This document shows, piece after piece, positions 10,881 to 22,042 of a stretch of 64,000 bases of DNA (the stretch's first letter is position 1; every line of letters starts with the position of its first letter). The stretch lies in assembly GCA_019188255.1 (NCBI GenBank), contig JAETXT010000003.1, positions 1,364,001 through 1,428,000 on the forward strand, read 5' to 3'. The stretch is from Verticillium longisporum (Eukaryota > Ascomycota > Sordariomycetes > Glomerellales > Plectosphaerellaceae). The translations under genes were made by a program, and so were the position numbers. Below the pieces are notes generated by a model that was given only the letters and a program-made list of their open reading frames with translations, had not been told where the DNA came from and did not search any database.

Positions 10881-12619
10881 GTTGGTGGTGTTGAGGGGCG
10901 GGTGTATAGAGACGGAAGATCAAGGGGAGATGTTGATAGCTTGACTGACTGAGAGTGATATGAAGCTACTATTGTATAAGTATTCAGTATCACCGGATGG
11001 ACTCGTAATCTTATACCCAGGGTCCAACTTGGAGGACAGCGGACCTCGCTGCTGGCTGCCGTATTTGGACACGACGATGACTATTGAAGATCACATCACA
11101 GTATCATCCGCAACATGCACACGTGTTGAAGGCGTAGACTTACTGCTAGTTCCAGCAGACGTAAGCTCAGATGTGTCAAGCTTGGGTAGACAACGGCAGC
11201 CACGGTACTTCTGAGACGCGTTGATCGGGTCCAAGCCTCCCCTTCATGCTGCCACGTCCAGCTGTCACCACCCAAAGCTTCACCAGGCGCGGAGATCTCA
11301 CGAACATGCTGACAAGACCCTTCAAACAAGAACTCGCACGCGAACCCTTGCAGTCACTGAAGCCGAGCTCACTAATACAGCATGCCCATCAGCCCATCCT
11401 GATCACGCAGCCCCCCACTCAGTCCGTCCCAAAAAGGCAACCCACAACGAGGCACACCAACCCGAGTCGACATCAAGCAAAAGAACCATCCATCGCATTG
11501 CTCAGCAAACCTCCAGAGGGAGAACCCCCTCCGACGAGAAGCGAGAGGCGCCGTCGACGAACTTACCTGCCCGGCCCTCCCCCCTTACCTCTCTCCCTAG
11601 ACCCGCCGCGTCGCAATTCAGAGCCGTGGAGACGCGGAGAGATCACGAGAAGAAGAATTTCGCCCCCCCCGCACTTGAGGTCACAGCGAGCGTCTGTTCT
11701 CAAGAATGCACATCCCCATCCCATCCCATCCATCTCTCCCTCGATCGCACCCGTCCCGCTCGCGAGACACGATCCCATTGTTTGGAACCTTCCCCCTGCC
11801 TACCCCGTATCCTGAACCCCCCCAAAAAGGGCCGTGCCTCACCGTCAGAGTCGCAGTGGGCGTCCAGGTCGCATGCACGTCATCCCGTCCCGACACGGGC
11901 AAGCGAGCACACCCTTTCAAGGCCGTTCGCCAAACAGCCTACTGGTACTGCCGTTGTTTGGATCAATATCGTCATAGCGAGCACTGCCCAAGCGGTTGGA
12001 ATCCAAGAATGAGCATAGTGTCAGGGGCAGGCAGAAGGGCAAGCACGGTAAAAACGAGGCATGAAATTGGATGCAAGAAGATTCATTATTATACCATCTC
12101 TCTTTACACCATGAGCGCATCGTCAGCAGGGCGTCGCCAGTCGTAGAGAGCAGGCGGAACCCCAGCTGCCCCGAGCCTTTTGTCGTCTCCTCGGTGCTAT
12201 GTTTACATGTGTATATGTATGTCTACGTTACGCTTTCCCGAGTCGTCTCCTATTAAAAGCAAACGGCAGAGGCGCTCGATGCTGGACATGACATTCGTCC
12301 GTCGCCGTCTCCCGTCTCCGTGTTTGCCGTTGACCTCGCGTGATACAAGCAAACAGAAAAATGAACACATACCGTCCACCCCTTTGAAAAAAACCATTCA
12401 TCGAAGGTAAGAATGAACTTGTATCGCCCCCAACGGGCCCGCAAACGAAAGTCGGGTATAAGCGCGGAAGCAAGAAAAAAGAAGTATAAAATGGCCAAAC
12501 CAGAACGCCTTTTTCTCATGGACACCCCTCCGTGTCCTCCTCAAACCAGGGGATATCGAGTAACCTCATCACGACTGCCATCTGCCATCCGTACATCCAA
12601 GTGGGTCATCTTCCCACTC
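10881..12619. other. Intergenic, C/T- and Pro/Ser-biased sequence without a supported gene
   Basis: Holds the upstream region of the NmrA-like gene and the 3' UTR of the kinesin gene. Between 11221 and 12012 two plus-strand frames and several minus-strand frames are open together, which is expected from the skewed, stop-poor composition rather than from a gene. No domain, signal peptide or splice pattern was recognised. Confidence 0.45.
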
Positions 12620-15600
12620 TCACGCTTCCACAAGCACCTTGGGCGCATCCTCCACCGTCGGGCTCTGCCGAAGTGGCTCCAACCCAGTCGCCGGCTCGGG
12701 CAGGGGCTCGAGTCTGCGTTCATTGACGACACGCACGCTTCCACGATTGCCACGCACAATCTGACCGTTCTCGACGCGTTCGTGGATCATCTCGTCAAGC
12801 ATCTTGCTCATCTCATCCACACTCTTTCGTCGATTGCGGCCGTCTGGAAAAAGGCCTGCTGCGGCTGCCGGAGGACTCGTGGGCGGCGGCCCAATGCTGT
12901 CGAAGATTGATGAGGTTCGGTTATCCGAGGTACCCTCGGCAGTGTCCCGAGACCGGGCCGCACTCCGCAGTGCAGCGAGCATGCGGTCCTTGTCATCCAA
13001 CCTGGCCCGGAGGTCTGCAATCTCCGTGTCCTTGTCCTTCAACAGCGTCGAGACGCTGTGGTCTTCGCCCACCATGATGCCCTTGTTCGGCGCCGAGAAT
13101 CCAATAGATGTCCGAGACGAGCTGGCCCGTCGCGCTTGCATCAATCGCTTCTCTAGCGTTTGAATGTATCGCGTCTTGTCCGCCAGGTCGGCTTGCAAAG
13201 CACGGTTTTGGGCTGTTAGCGATGCGGTGCCGTCTCCGTATTCGCCCGTACTGTCCTCGTCTTCGGGTGCCGTTTCACCACCAGAAAGTCGCTTGGTGCC
13301 GCCACTCGATCGGCGCCCAATGGTGGACGTCGCAGAGGTCATGGAGGATGTCCTCTCAACCAGAGGCCGTCCACTGCTCGGGGTCGCCATTGATGACCTG
13401 GAAGAAAGCATGGAGGACCGGACGCCGAGAGAGCTGAAGGTGCCGCTGTTGACGCCGGTCGATTTGGAGCTCAGGATGAGGCGGTTGAGGTGATCGATGC
13501 GCTCCTTGAGTGCGGTTCGTGCCAAGTGCATCTCAAGCATCTGCTCCTCGTGACGATGTTCAGCCTCCAGCTCTCGGACCTTCTCCTCTTCCACATCGCG
13601 CGTCTTCTCCTCTTCGGCGTTTTGCTGCTTCTTCGCCTTTGCCTGGGTATCAAGTTGCAGTCGCAGGTCGGCAATCTCCATACGATATCGCTCCAACAAC
13701 ACTCTGGCCCCTCCATCACCGCCACTGCCCAGTGCTTCCTCGGCCTTCTTGGCGTGACTGACGATGTTGTTCTTTGCTCGAGAGGCGAATTTCAGCGTGT
13801 TGATTGTCTCCGCGGTGTGGCTGTTTGACGTTGCTGCGGTACCTGCAGAGCCAATCTGAATGGTGCAGAGAATGCTGACGAGAGAATTACCGGACAAAGC
13901 TCCTTGCAGGAGCCGGGTCAACTTGCTGTCACGATAAGGGAGATGCTTTCCGTCCTTGTCGGCGGATTTTCCTTCCTTGTCTTTGCTGTCGGAGAGCTTT
14001 GAGATGACAGTTCCGAGAGTCAGCAGACTCTTGTTGATGTGGGAGCCCTCGGTTCGTCTCTCCTTCGACTCGGCGGCCTTTTCTGAACCGGCCAAATCAA
14101 TCAGGCTTAGGGTCGATACCCTCACACCGCCAGGAAGCATGCCAGAGCGTTTGCTCTCGCCTCCTGTGTTGCCGGGAATGCGCTCACGACTCTCTACCAC
14201 AATCTGGACGACGGCGTGACTGCGAGAGCTTCGGGCGTTGAACTGCGTGCTCGCCGTCCTACGCGCCTGGTCTCCGCGAGCGATCACTCGCAGCAGCTGA
14301 GTGGGACTTTGGACGATTTCCTCCTTCAAAGGACTGGCATAGACGCCGCGCTTGGCGTCTTCCCTGAGTTTGATCTCCTCTTGCCCAGCATTGACGCCTA
14401 CTCCGGCGGTCGACATGCTCAACAAATCGTGGATCCGCTCGTTGTAAATCTCTAGGTAACTGACTCTCAGAAGGAACTCGCGCGAGGGCGTCTCACGGAT
14501 GTACGAAAAGATGTCCGTAATTGCCAACGGTATGACACCAGGAGATGATGCCGTGCCTTGCATGGAGAAAGTTTTACCAGTACCAGTCATACCGTAGGCG
14601 AAGACAGTTCCGTGATAGCCCTCCATGACCCGGCGTACCAAGCGCTTGGCAATGTGGTCATATACCCGGCCATTGTCGTCGTGCGTCGAGAAAACATTGT
14701 CTAATACCCAGTTAGCATCAAGCGTGCGAGAGAGAAAGTTTGGAAACCCGCTTACCGTAGTAGTGGTCTCCTCCATCTTTGCCGCGATATGCGACAAGCG
14801 ACTTGCGGCCATCGACCATCCATTCGCCTTCTGACTTGTTGTTGTCGCTTCCATTGGCGTCGGGGCGCACACGGACGCTGACAAGCACATTGCCCTTGCC
14901 TTCAAGTTTGGATGATCTTTTGTCGCTTGCATCGGCACCCTTGGACGCTGCTCCGTCGACAGGATCGTCATAGGTGGTTGCTGAGGTGGAATATGAATCT
15001 TGCGCCGAGGAGCTCCTGCTCTGAGGTGGAGACGAGATGCTGATGAGTCCATCCGACATGCGCACACTGGCACTAGATATTGACTTGCCCTCGCCGCTGT
15101 TGTTGAGGAGGCTCGGAGTACCGTTGCTGAGATGGGAGTATGAGGGCGCGAGTGAAGCCCGCGATTTTCGGACCGAGTTTCTTGGGGAGTCGGCTCCGAG
15201 AGGGCTCGGTGGCAAGCTGCTCACCCGCCCTTCACTTCGTGGTGGTTGCGGGAACGAGTTGATGCTCACAGTCTTTCGAAGTGTCCGGGCTGGGGTGCCC
15301 AGAGCAGATGACGACCTGGGCTGTGGCAGTGCGGATGTCGGGGCGGGGAGGTCGGTGGCGCGAAGCTCGTAGATGGTGCCCTGAGCCCGCTCTTGGGATT
15401 CGGAGTGTTGGGAATAGACCTGCTTGCAGGTGTTGGAATGTTGCCTGTGCTCTTGCGAGTTTTGGCGATAGGTAGTGCGGGAAGGGCCATTGTGGGCGGC
15501 CCGTTGGAAGGACGAGATGGCCTGGGTAGCGTTGCTGCCATTGTAGCGGTTGGGCTGTGCTGGGGTCGGATCGGACTTCAGGTATTGGCAGTGCTCAGAG

Positions 15601-15635
15601 CTGACCGCAGGGTGCAATGAGGCTGTTCGTGACAA
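12620..15635 (-). CDS. kipA: Kinesin-7 family motor (Kip2/KipA type)
   Basis: Microtubule motor; in fungi this class moves toward plus ends and delivers polarity factors for straight hyphal growth (family knowledge). Two exons, 14756-15635 and 12620-14700, with a 55-nt intron, give 986 residues. A Ser/Pro-rich N-terminal extension of about 245 residues includes TPARTLRKTVSINSFPQPPR, typical of KipA-type proteins. The motor starts at VLVSVRVRPD and has the P-loop GMTGTGKT near residue 330, switch I NARSSRSH, switch II DLAGSEKA and NKSLLTLGTVISKLSD. Behind it, charged heptad-like segments (from about RVLLERYRMEIADLRL) predict a coiled coil, then a Ser/Thr-rich tail with a second coiled coil. 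The intron falls inside the motor and restores HYYDNVFSTHDDNG. An additional upstream exon cannot be excluded. Confidence 0.88.
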
Positions 15636-18600
15636 TCGTTACCAGACGAGGTTCGAGTGGAGGGCCATGAAGAGTCGCAGATGAATAGATCGAAGAGCGC
15701 CCCGGCTGCCCGCTCAAGTGGCAGAGGCGGGTTGGGCGAGTCTCACGGGCGGGGAGGGGCCTGGTGATATGATGTCTTTCAAATGTCTGATTGTGGATCA
15801 GATGGTAGGCGGGGAGGGAGGTGGTGGCAGAGATCCAGACTGCCAGGCCAGCTGCGGTGAGGTAGGACTGACTCGCCTCTTGCGGTGCAAGACAGCAAGC
15901 AATCGCCCTTGTCGACCTTGGTGACGTGTTGGAGGCGCCCGAATGCTCTCGTGATTCGAGGCAACGGTCGGCAGGAGTGGTCTCGGCTATGCGTAGAGAG
16001 CAGAGAGCGCAGAGAGCAAGAGAGCGGATGGAAGTGTGTGTGTGAGGTCTCGACAATCCGCTTTCTTCTGCTGAGCGGATGTCGGGGGTTAAAGGTGGGC
16101 GACGTTGCTGAGTGGGTTTCGGCAAAAGGAAGAGGTACTATGTACGGCGAGGTGGTTGGAGCTTGGGGATGGGGCGGACGAATGAATGGCTTTGTCGAGA
16201 CAGGGACTGGCTGCAGACGGGACAACTCGAGGGGCGGTGGGCGGTATCAAGATGAGATGAGGTCGCAAATGTTCTTTCTGTCGAGAAGAACGGGAGTAGA
16301 AGTGTGCCGACGTCAATAGCGAGGCCAAAGGCACACGGGGTTGCGGCTGCTCTTGTCTTGTGCCTCCTGCTTTGTTCTGGACCGAATAGAGGAAGGCGCC
16401 AGGTGGTAGCGCAAACCGTAAGGAAGGAGATCCCGTCGTGCGTCGTGGTAACAAGAGTGGTGCCTGCCCAAAAAGCGGGAGTTCGTGCACACTAGACGTT
16501 GCAGCTTGGGTGTGCTTTCCTGTCGTTTTCGTCCGATCCTTGGGCTCTGGGCTCGAGCGGGACAGAGCTGGCTGGGCCTGACTTCCGATGTTGATGAATC
16601 GGCAGGCGAGACGGAGACGGGTCGAGTTGGTTCGATTGAGGTCGATTCGGGATTTGCGCTTTTCCCCCCTTCACCCGAGTACCTAGTGCACTGATCGCCT
16701 GCGAGGACAGTCGACGGACGACGGCGAGACCTTGGCGATTTAATTTGCGTTCACCTGGCGGTTTGGAATAAAGGAAATGGTTCGTTGAAGACGAAGACGA
16801 TATTCGATAGTGTGTTGATTGGTTGTTGGCTGGTTCGTAGGCACACAGCGAAAAAGGAACGGATGGTCGTGGCAAGCAACGACTCGGCGACAAGACGATG
16901 CGTTGACGGCAACGACGACGATGTAGGCAGGACGAGTGAGGAGGGAGGAGGGAGGAGGGAGGATTCACATCTCTCTCGATCATACACATCTATCGATCAA
17001 CCAGGTCTCGCCCTCCCCTTCCCCCTTCTCTCCCCCCCCCTTGGCCTTGGGGTCCCTGGTGTCCCTGCCAACTGCTCGGCCACTCACTCGTATGCTTGTC
17101 TTGTCCCGACCCATCAACCAAAGACCCTCGACATTCGAATCCTTCCGTCCATCCAACCAACCCCTGACGACTTCTCTCACCCCCTAGCCTTTCCCCGGCC
17201 CAAGACGCGTCCGCTTCACGACTCACGACGAAGGACAACCCCGGCAGGGCATCCTGGAAATCTCTGCCCACCCCTCAATGGCCCAAACAGTGCTTAGCTT
17301 TCACCACCCCAATTTGATGACCCAAGTCTCCCAGGTAATCGCCCCTGGCTATCGTGCTACATGGACAGGGTTCGCGCACAGGTGTGGCAGCCTAGTAGCA
17401 TCTTCTTCGGGACAAGTGCCACAGCTGAGAGCACGATCCAACCCCCAAAGTACCGGCTCTTCCCCCCCTTTACCGTCCTGCCGTCGACACCGTCGTCTGC
17501 GTTTAATGAGATGCACAAGTCTCTCCACGCACAAAGCGCGCTACAAACCCAAAAGGTAACAGAGAGCTCCAAACACGGTTCAAGATCGCCATGCAGGCTT
17601 GCATAACCCGGCGAGGCATTGCACCAGCGCGCCGCGGGAGTGAACTCCGAGGCTCTAATGCTGGCTGGCACAGAGCAGAGAGAGCCCTGGCTCTGGCCCG
17701 CTGACACAAAAGTCTCTTCCCCTGCTCTTCTGCTGCTTGAATCCGACACGTGTGGCACGCATTGCCTGCCCACGCATTGCCTGCCCAACACTTGAGTCGA
17801 AGAAGAACATGTTTTCAAGGCTGTCACACAAGCTGTCAAACGTTGTAGAACGAGGAGGAGCTGATCTGCCTTGGTCCCTCCTTCGCTTCAACAGAGTGGC
17901 GCCACAAGAATGGCATGCAAGACGAGGCCTCATGCAAGACGCACACGAGATCAGTCCAATGCAGGCGCATGCAAGGTGCGATGCAACCCTGGTGTCGGCA
18001 GGTGTCATCCCAGAACTACCCGACATTGCTAGTGGGCGTTGATCACTGCAGTGTGCACAGTTCCTCTTCCCTCCGTCTGTGGTCATCCTGTCAAGTCGGA
18101 TCCTCGTCTCCTTCGGCCACACAGACAGTCGTCAAATTCACGAGTAACGGGCCTTCAAAGGATGACCATGCGGCCCATTTAAGAGCCCGCGCCCACGCCC
18201 CCGCGTGCGTCCGAAACCCAAACTATTGGACGACATGGCCTCGATCATTGACGAAGTGTTCGACGTGCCCAGTACACTCGCCGAATGGAAGTCAGTTCCT
18301 GGCTATCGGCATCCGGGTGCTGAGAACCGCAATCTCCCTCCGCCCATCACATCACCGCCACCTTCAGCCAACGGCGTGCCCCGTGCGCCTATCGACCGGG
18401 GCCTGGTGTGATAAGTTTCTTGGCCTAGGGCGCAACTCGACTGTGACAGTTGTATGAGACGACTAACGAGGATGTCGACTGTTATACCCATGAGCTCTCG
18501 CAAGATAATGACAAGCACATGGCCTGCAGAACTACAAACCCGAATGTGACACTGGCGCGTCTCACGCGGCCGCGTTTCTGTATTGACACGCCGTCGGCTT

Positions 18601-20000
18601 GGTCAGTCACCCTATTCCTAAACCGCTTCCCTCACGAGAACAGTGGATCGAAAGGGGGTCGCCGCGACTTCAGCTGCATGCCTGGTCGCTGCTGGCCTTC
18701 CGCCGCCGGGTGGACCACTTCGTGGTCGGTGGCACGATCCACGGCCCTAGATCGAACGTAGACAGATCGCAAGTGCCGAGGTCGGCTCGAGGACCTGGAT
18801 TGCAGTGAGGGGTCACTTCTTCTTACAGTTGAGGGCTGTGCACCGATTGACGAGGACGAGCAACAACATTCCCATTGATTGAATTAGATGAATAGAACAA
18901 GGAAAAAAAATTCCACGGATTTGGCTATGGACTGTTCCAAGGCCGAAAACGAATTCACAAAAGTACTGGCTTGGTATTTTTTCCTTTGTTCGCCATCTCA
19001 CTACTAAACAAGTCGGCACCCAGCCCGGCCTGGCCCCTACCCAATGCTGCCGTTCGCGGACGAAGCTACCAGACCACGCGTCCATTGTTCGGGGGGCGCG
19101 GCGCACGACGGCGAAGGCGAAAATACGGCTGTCCACGCCAACCTCACTCAGTGTGGTGTTCCCGAGACATACTGAAGCTACTGACTGGGACGCTTTGCCG
19201 TTTGCCCTATGAGGGGGCCGGCGAGAACCTATGTGTGGCTCAACGCCAATTCGTTCTTCAATTCAACAGCTCCAGCAAGCATCCGTATGCGTCGTCGTTG
19301 GGAATCCGGCGAAGAATCACCAAGGTGGATGCTTGAATTTGATAAGTTCTCCTGTCGCAACTGTTAGAGAATCGACCATACTATAAACTTGCACGACACA
19401 TACCTCGCCCAGCAGCTCCGGGCTCCTACGACAGGTCAAATGCAACATCTTCTACTGTAGAAGTCAGATCATTTGAACCTCTTGATAATTATATATATAC
19501 ACAAATATAGACCCCAGATTTCCGGACGCAGGACTTTGGGCTTGCCAAGTGGTATGAGCTTGCGATTGTACGGATTGGGCTTCACGCAACCTTGGAATTG
19601 AGCAGCTCCGGGCAGGTCTTGACTGCAGATACAGTATGCCGTGTCTTTGGCCGTAGTGTGACATTCTCCCACCCGATAGCTACATGGCACAAGTCAGCCT
19701 GGATTGATTATGTGCCTTACCACGAGTGTTGTTAAAAGAGCCACTGAGCTGGGGCAACACGGCAGAAAGTAGTCACAGCTTGAAGCTTTTACTTAGACTT
19801 TGGTACGACTCATCCACCCGGCAACGTGGTATCGATTATTCAGCCCTGTCAAATGCTCGCAGCGGACTGGATGCAGGGGCAAGGGGCAAGGGGCAAAGTA
19901 GACGAAGAAATCGGAATTTATTCGATGCAAGTCAAGCTTGCAACTCCCGGGGTATAATCTAGGATATCAAACATGTTATCCAAAGCAGGCGTCACCTTGT
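15636..20000. other. Long intergenic region, kinesin upstream side
   Basis: About 4.4 kb. The part next to the kinesin gene (15636-17300) is rich in C/T tracts on one strand, as is common for long fungal leaders and promoters. Several short frames exist but none has a recognisable domain. Near 19.5 kb a minus-strand cysteine-rich exon candidate is listed separately. Otherwise I see no gene, tRNA or transposon. Confidence 0.45.
19469..19679 (-). other. Candidate exon of an unannotated cysteine-rich protein
   Basis: The minus-strand frame runs YRVGECHTTAKDTAYCICSQ and on to GCVKPNPYNRKLIPLGKP, with four cysteines in a C-X9-C-X-C-X12-C arrangement. A consensus intron ends just upstream: donor GTAAGG at 19720, CTGAC-like branch site and TAG acceptor at 19680. 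Further downstream CTGACTTCTACAG (about 19460) and GTATGT...CTAACAG (about 19402 to 19360) look like more splice sites. I could not find an upstream exon with ATG and signal peptide in a matching phase, so this may be a decayed small secreted protein gene or a chance frame. Confidence 0.3.
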
Positions 20001-21185
20001 CTAGTCGTCACGCAATTTGCGCACTCCACGACCGACGCTTCCGGTCTCGAAGACCTCGAGACGTCCCGTGCCCATGGCCTCGGCAAGGACCCAACCGAAT
20101 TCGAGGCCGTAGAACTCGCGCCACTTCTTTGTCTGCCACGGGAGCACGCCAGTGAACTCACCACGGGCGCGCCTCATCTTGCGGGCGTCGTCGCTCGCGA
20201 TACCGCCGTCCCAACGCTCTCGCAATAGGTATTCCGGCATTTCACCATACTTGGACCGACTAAGCAGTGACATGAGGTGCTCTACCGCCGCGGACACCAG
20301 CTTGAGATAGCTGCCGTGACCTGGCGCGGCAATGCGATACTCGGGCTCTGGGCCGACGCCGCCCCGGCCGAGTCGCGATGCCCCGCTGCTGCCGCCTCTG
20401 CCGCCTGCATTCTGCAGCGCCCCGACGCCGCCGACTGCCTCGATGCTACCGCTGGCAGCGCGTGACGCGGCGGCGATGCTTGCGAGAGACGCCTTGTCTT
20501 CTGGTCGACCATAGAAACCCCCGAGCGAAGCGTTTTCATCTCTTGTTGTCGTGCCTCCTGTGAGGAAGCCGGCTCTGACCAAGGCATCCCCTTGCTTCTC
20601 GTCGCACGTGCCTACGCTCATGATGCCCGCGCGAGGGTTTTCTTTGAGGAATCTGAGATAGAGCCCCTTCGTGTCCTCGTCCAGTCTGGAGCTGCGCCTG
20701 ACCAGCCCCTCGTACTCATCCTGCCGAATCAGAACCTCGCCCCTCCCACGAACCCGCAACCGTCTCAAGACGCCGCGACCCTCGAGCGTCGCGACCTCAC
20801 GTTCCACGGACGTCGGACTGCCACCGAGAACAGCATGAACGTGACCGGAACTGACGAAGCCAGGCAGGCCAGCGTGGAAGTTGACCGTCTTGGCCATGCG
20901 CTTGCTGCCCATGCCGGGGACAGGGCCGAACATGGTGCTTCGGGCGCGGGCCATCGCCTGCGGCACGTCTCGGAGTGTAAGGTCTGTTGCGAGGGCTAGG
21001 ACAAGCCCCTGGTCATCAAGGTGATCTTGAAAATAGTCCTCTTCATAATCGGCTGGTCGAGGCTTTTTTGGCTGAGGGCTTCGGGCTGGCGTTTTCTTGG
21101 AGGAAGGCAGAGAGGATGACGATGATGATGGTGATGGCTTGGTAATTCGCCCGCCTACAAGGCGGGACTGGCGGTTGGCAGTCAT
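20001..21185 (-). CDS. STK19-family winged-helix protein
   Basis: Single exon, 394 residues. Starts with a basic, Ser/Pro-rich leader of about 45 residues, then DYEEDYFQDHLDDQGLVLALATDLTLRDVPQAMARARSTMF-like family sequence, followed by helix-turn segments (GHVHAVLGGSPTSVEREVATLEGRGVLRRLRVRGRGEVLI) with winged-helix character. The C-terminal GEFTGVLPWQTKKWREFYGLEFGWVLAEAMGTGRLEVFETGSVGRGVR is also typical. The family (PF10494) was named serine-threonine kinase 19, but no kinase motifs are visible here; in animals the protein is a DNA-binding winged-helix factor linked to transcription-coupled repair. Its fungal role is inferred only. A Gly-rich insertion (GGRGGSSGASRLGRGG) sits in the middle. 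It is divergent from the F-box gene. Confidence 0.8.
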   Translation of the reverse strand: MTANRQSRLVGGRITKPSPSSSSSSLPSSKKTPARSPQPKKPRPADYEEDYFQDHLDDQGLVLALATDLTLRDVPQAMARARSTMFGPVPGMGSKRMAKTVNFHAGLPGFVSSGHVHAVLGGSPTSVEREVATLEGRGVLRRLRVRGRGEVLIRQDEYEGLVRRSSRLDEDTKGLYLRFLKENPRAGIMSVGTCDEKQGDALVRAGFLTGGTTTRDENASLGGFYGRPEDKASLASIAAASRAASGSIEAVGGVGALQNAGGRGGSSGASRLGRGGVGPEPEYRIAAPGHGSYLKLVSAAVEHLMSLLSRSKYGEMPEYLLRERWDGGIASDDARKMRRARGEFTGVLPWQTKKWREFYGLEFGWVLAEAMGTGRLEVFETGSVGRGVRKLRDD

Positions 21186-22042
21186 ACAGAGATGGTGCGA
21201 ATGAACTCCGTGGTGGGTATTTCAAGTTGTTGATTGAAAGATGCCCGGCCAGGTGCCTAGTCTCACTCAGCAAGGTGGTCTGAACCTTGGGCGAAGAGGG
21301 TTTTCGCTGATAAAGCCTCTTCGGCAATATTTGCACGGCAGCTCGATGCGCAATCAGGGCAGCGAATACAGAAGATAGGGTTAAAAGGCGACTCGTGGTC
21401 TTGACGAAACCCGATATTGATCTGATGGGAACAGTGGCAAGTGCAAAATCAGTCATCCGGCGAGGCAGTCGCAGTGAGGCAAGGTGATTACCTACAAGAT
21501 GTACAAAGAGACACCTCAGAGAAAGGGCGGCCAATAGGTGAAACAGTGGATCAACGGCCTGGGGTGCTATTGCCATTTCCATATCTAGGTGGTCGCCACA
21601 CCCCCACCTTTCCGGTCTGGGGCCGCAGCTCCCTGGCTCCTTCCCTTTCCCGCCTACAGCTCAAGCTCACCTCGAACTAACCCCGTGTGCGTGTGCGGGC
21701 AACCTGACAACATCTGATCGCCCTCCCGCCTTACCTTACTCCATTTGAGGACACCATATCAACTGCAGCTCCATCATCATCTCCCTTTTCTACCGCCTCT
21801 CATCAAAGGTTCGCTTGCTTGGCAGTCCTGCCACCCTACCCGCCAAGTATCACATACTTCCGATTATGAATACCTGAAAGCACGTCGGCCTCGCTTCATT
21901 GCGATGCTGACGACCTGCTAGTACATTAGCGCTCATTGCTTTACAACTCTTTGCATACCATCAGCCGAGGCTACGCGCCGTACCTTGCCGTCATCCAACC
22001 AACTTCTCTTCAACATTTCATCGCCAGACTCATCGACATTTT
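21186..22042. promoter_or_regulatory. Shared upstream region of the STK19-family and F-box genes
   Basis: 857 bp between two divergent starts, so it must contain both promoters. Pyrimidine-rich stretches lie just before the F-box ATG. Exact elements were not resolved. Confidence 0.4.

Noticed and set aside
11221..12012. 263-codon plus-strand frame
   Set aside because: Several frames on both strands are open here because of C-rich, stop-poor composition; no domain or splice pattern.
17655..18122. Overlapping frames on both strands around 17.7-18.1 kb
   Set aside because: No recognisable domain, no codon bias, and mutually overlapping frames with low-complexity cysteine/histidine content.
18205..18411. 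Short plus-strand frame beginning MASIIDEVFDVPSTLAEW
   Set aside because: Protein-like composition but no homology recognised, no splice context and only about 58 codons; insufficient support.
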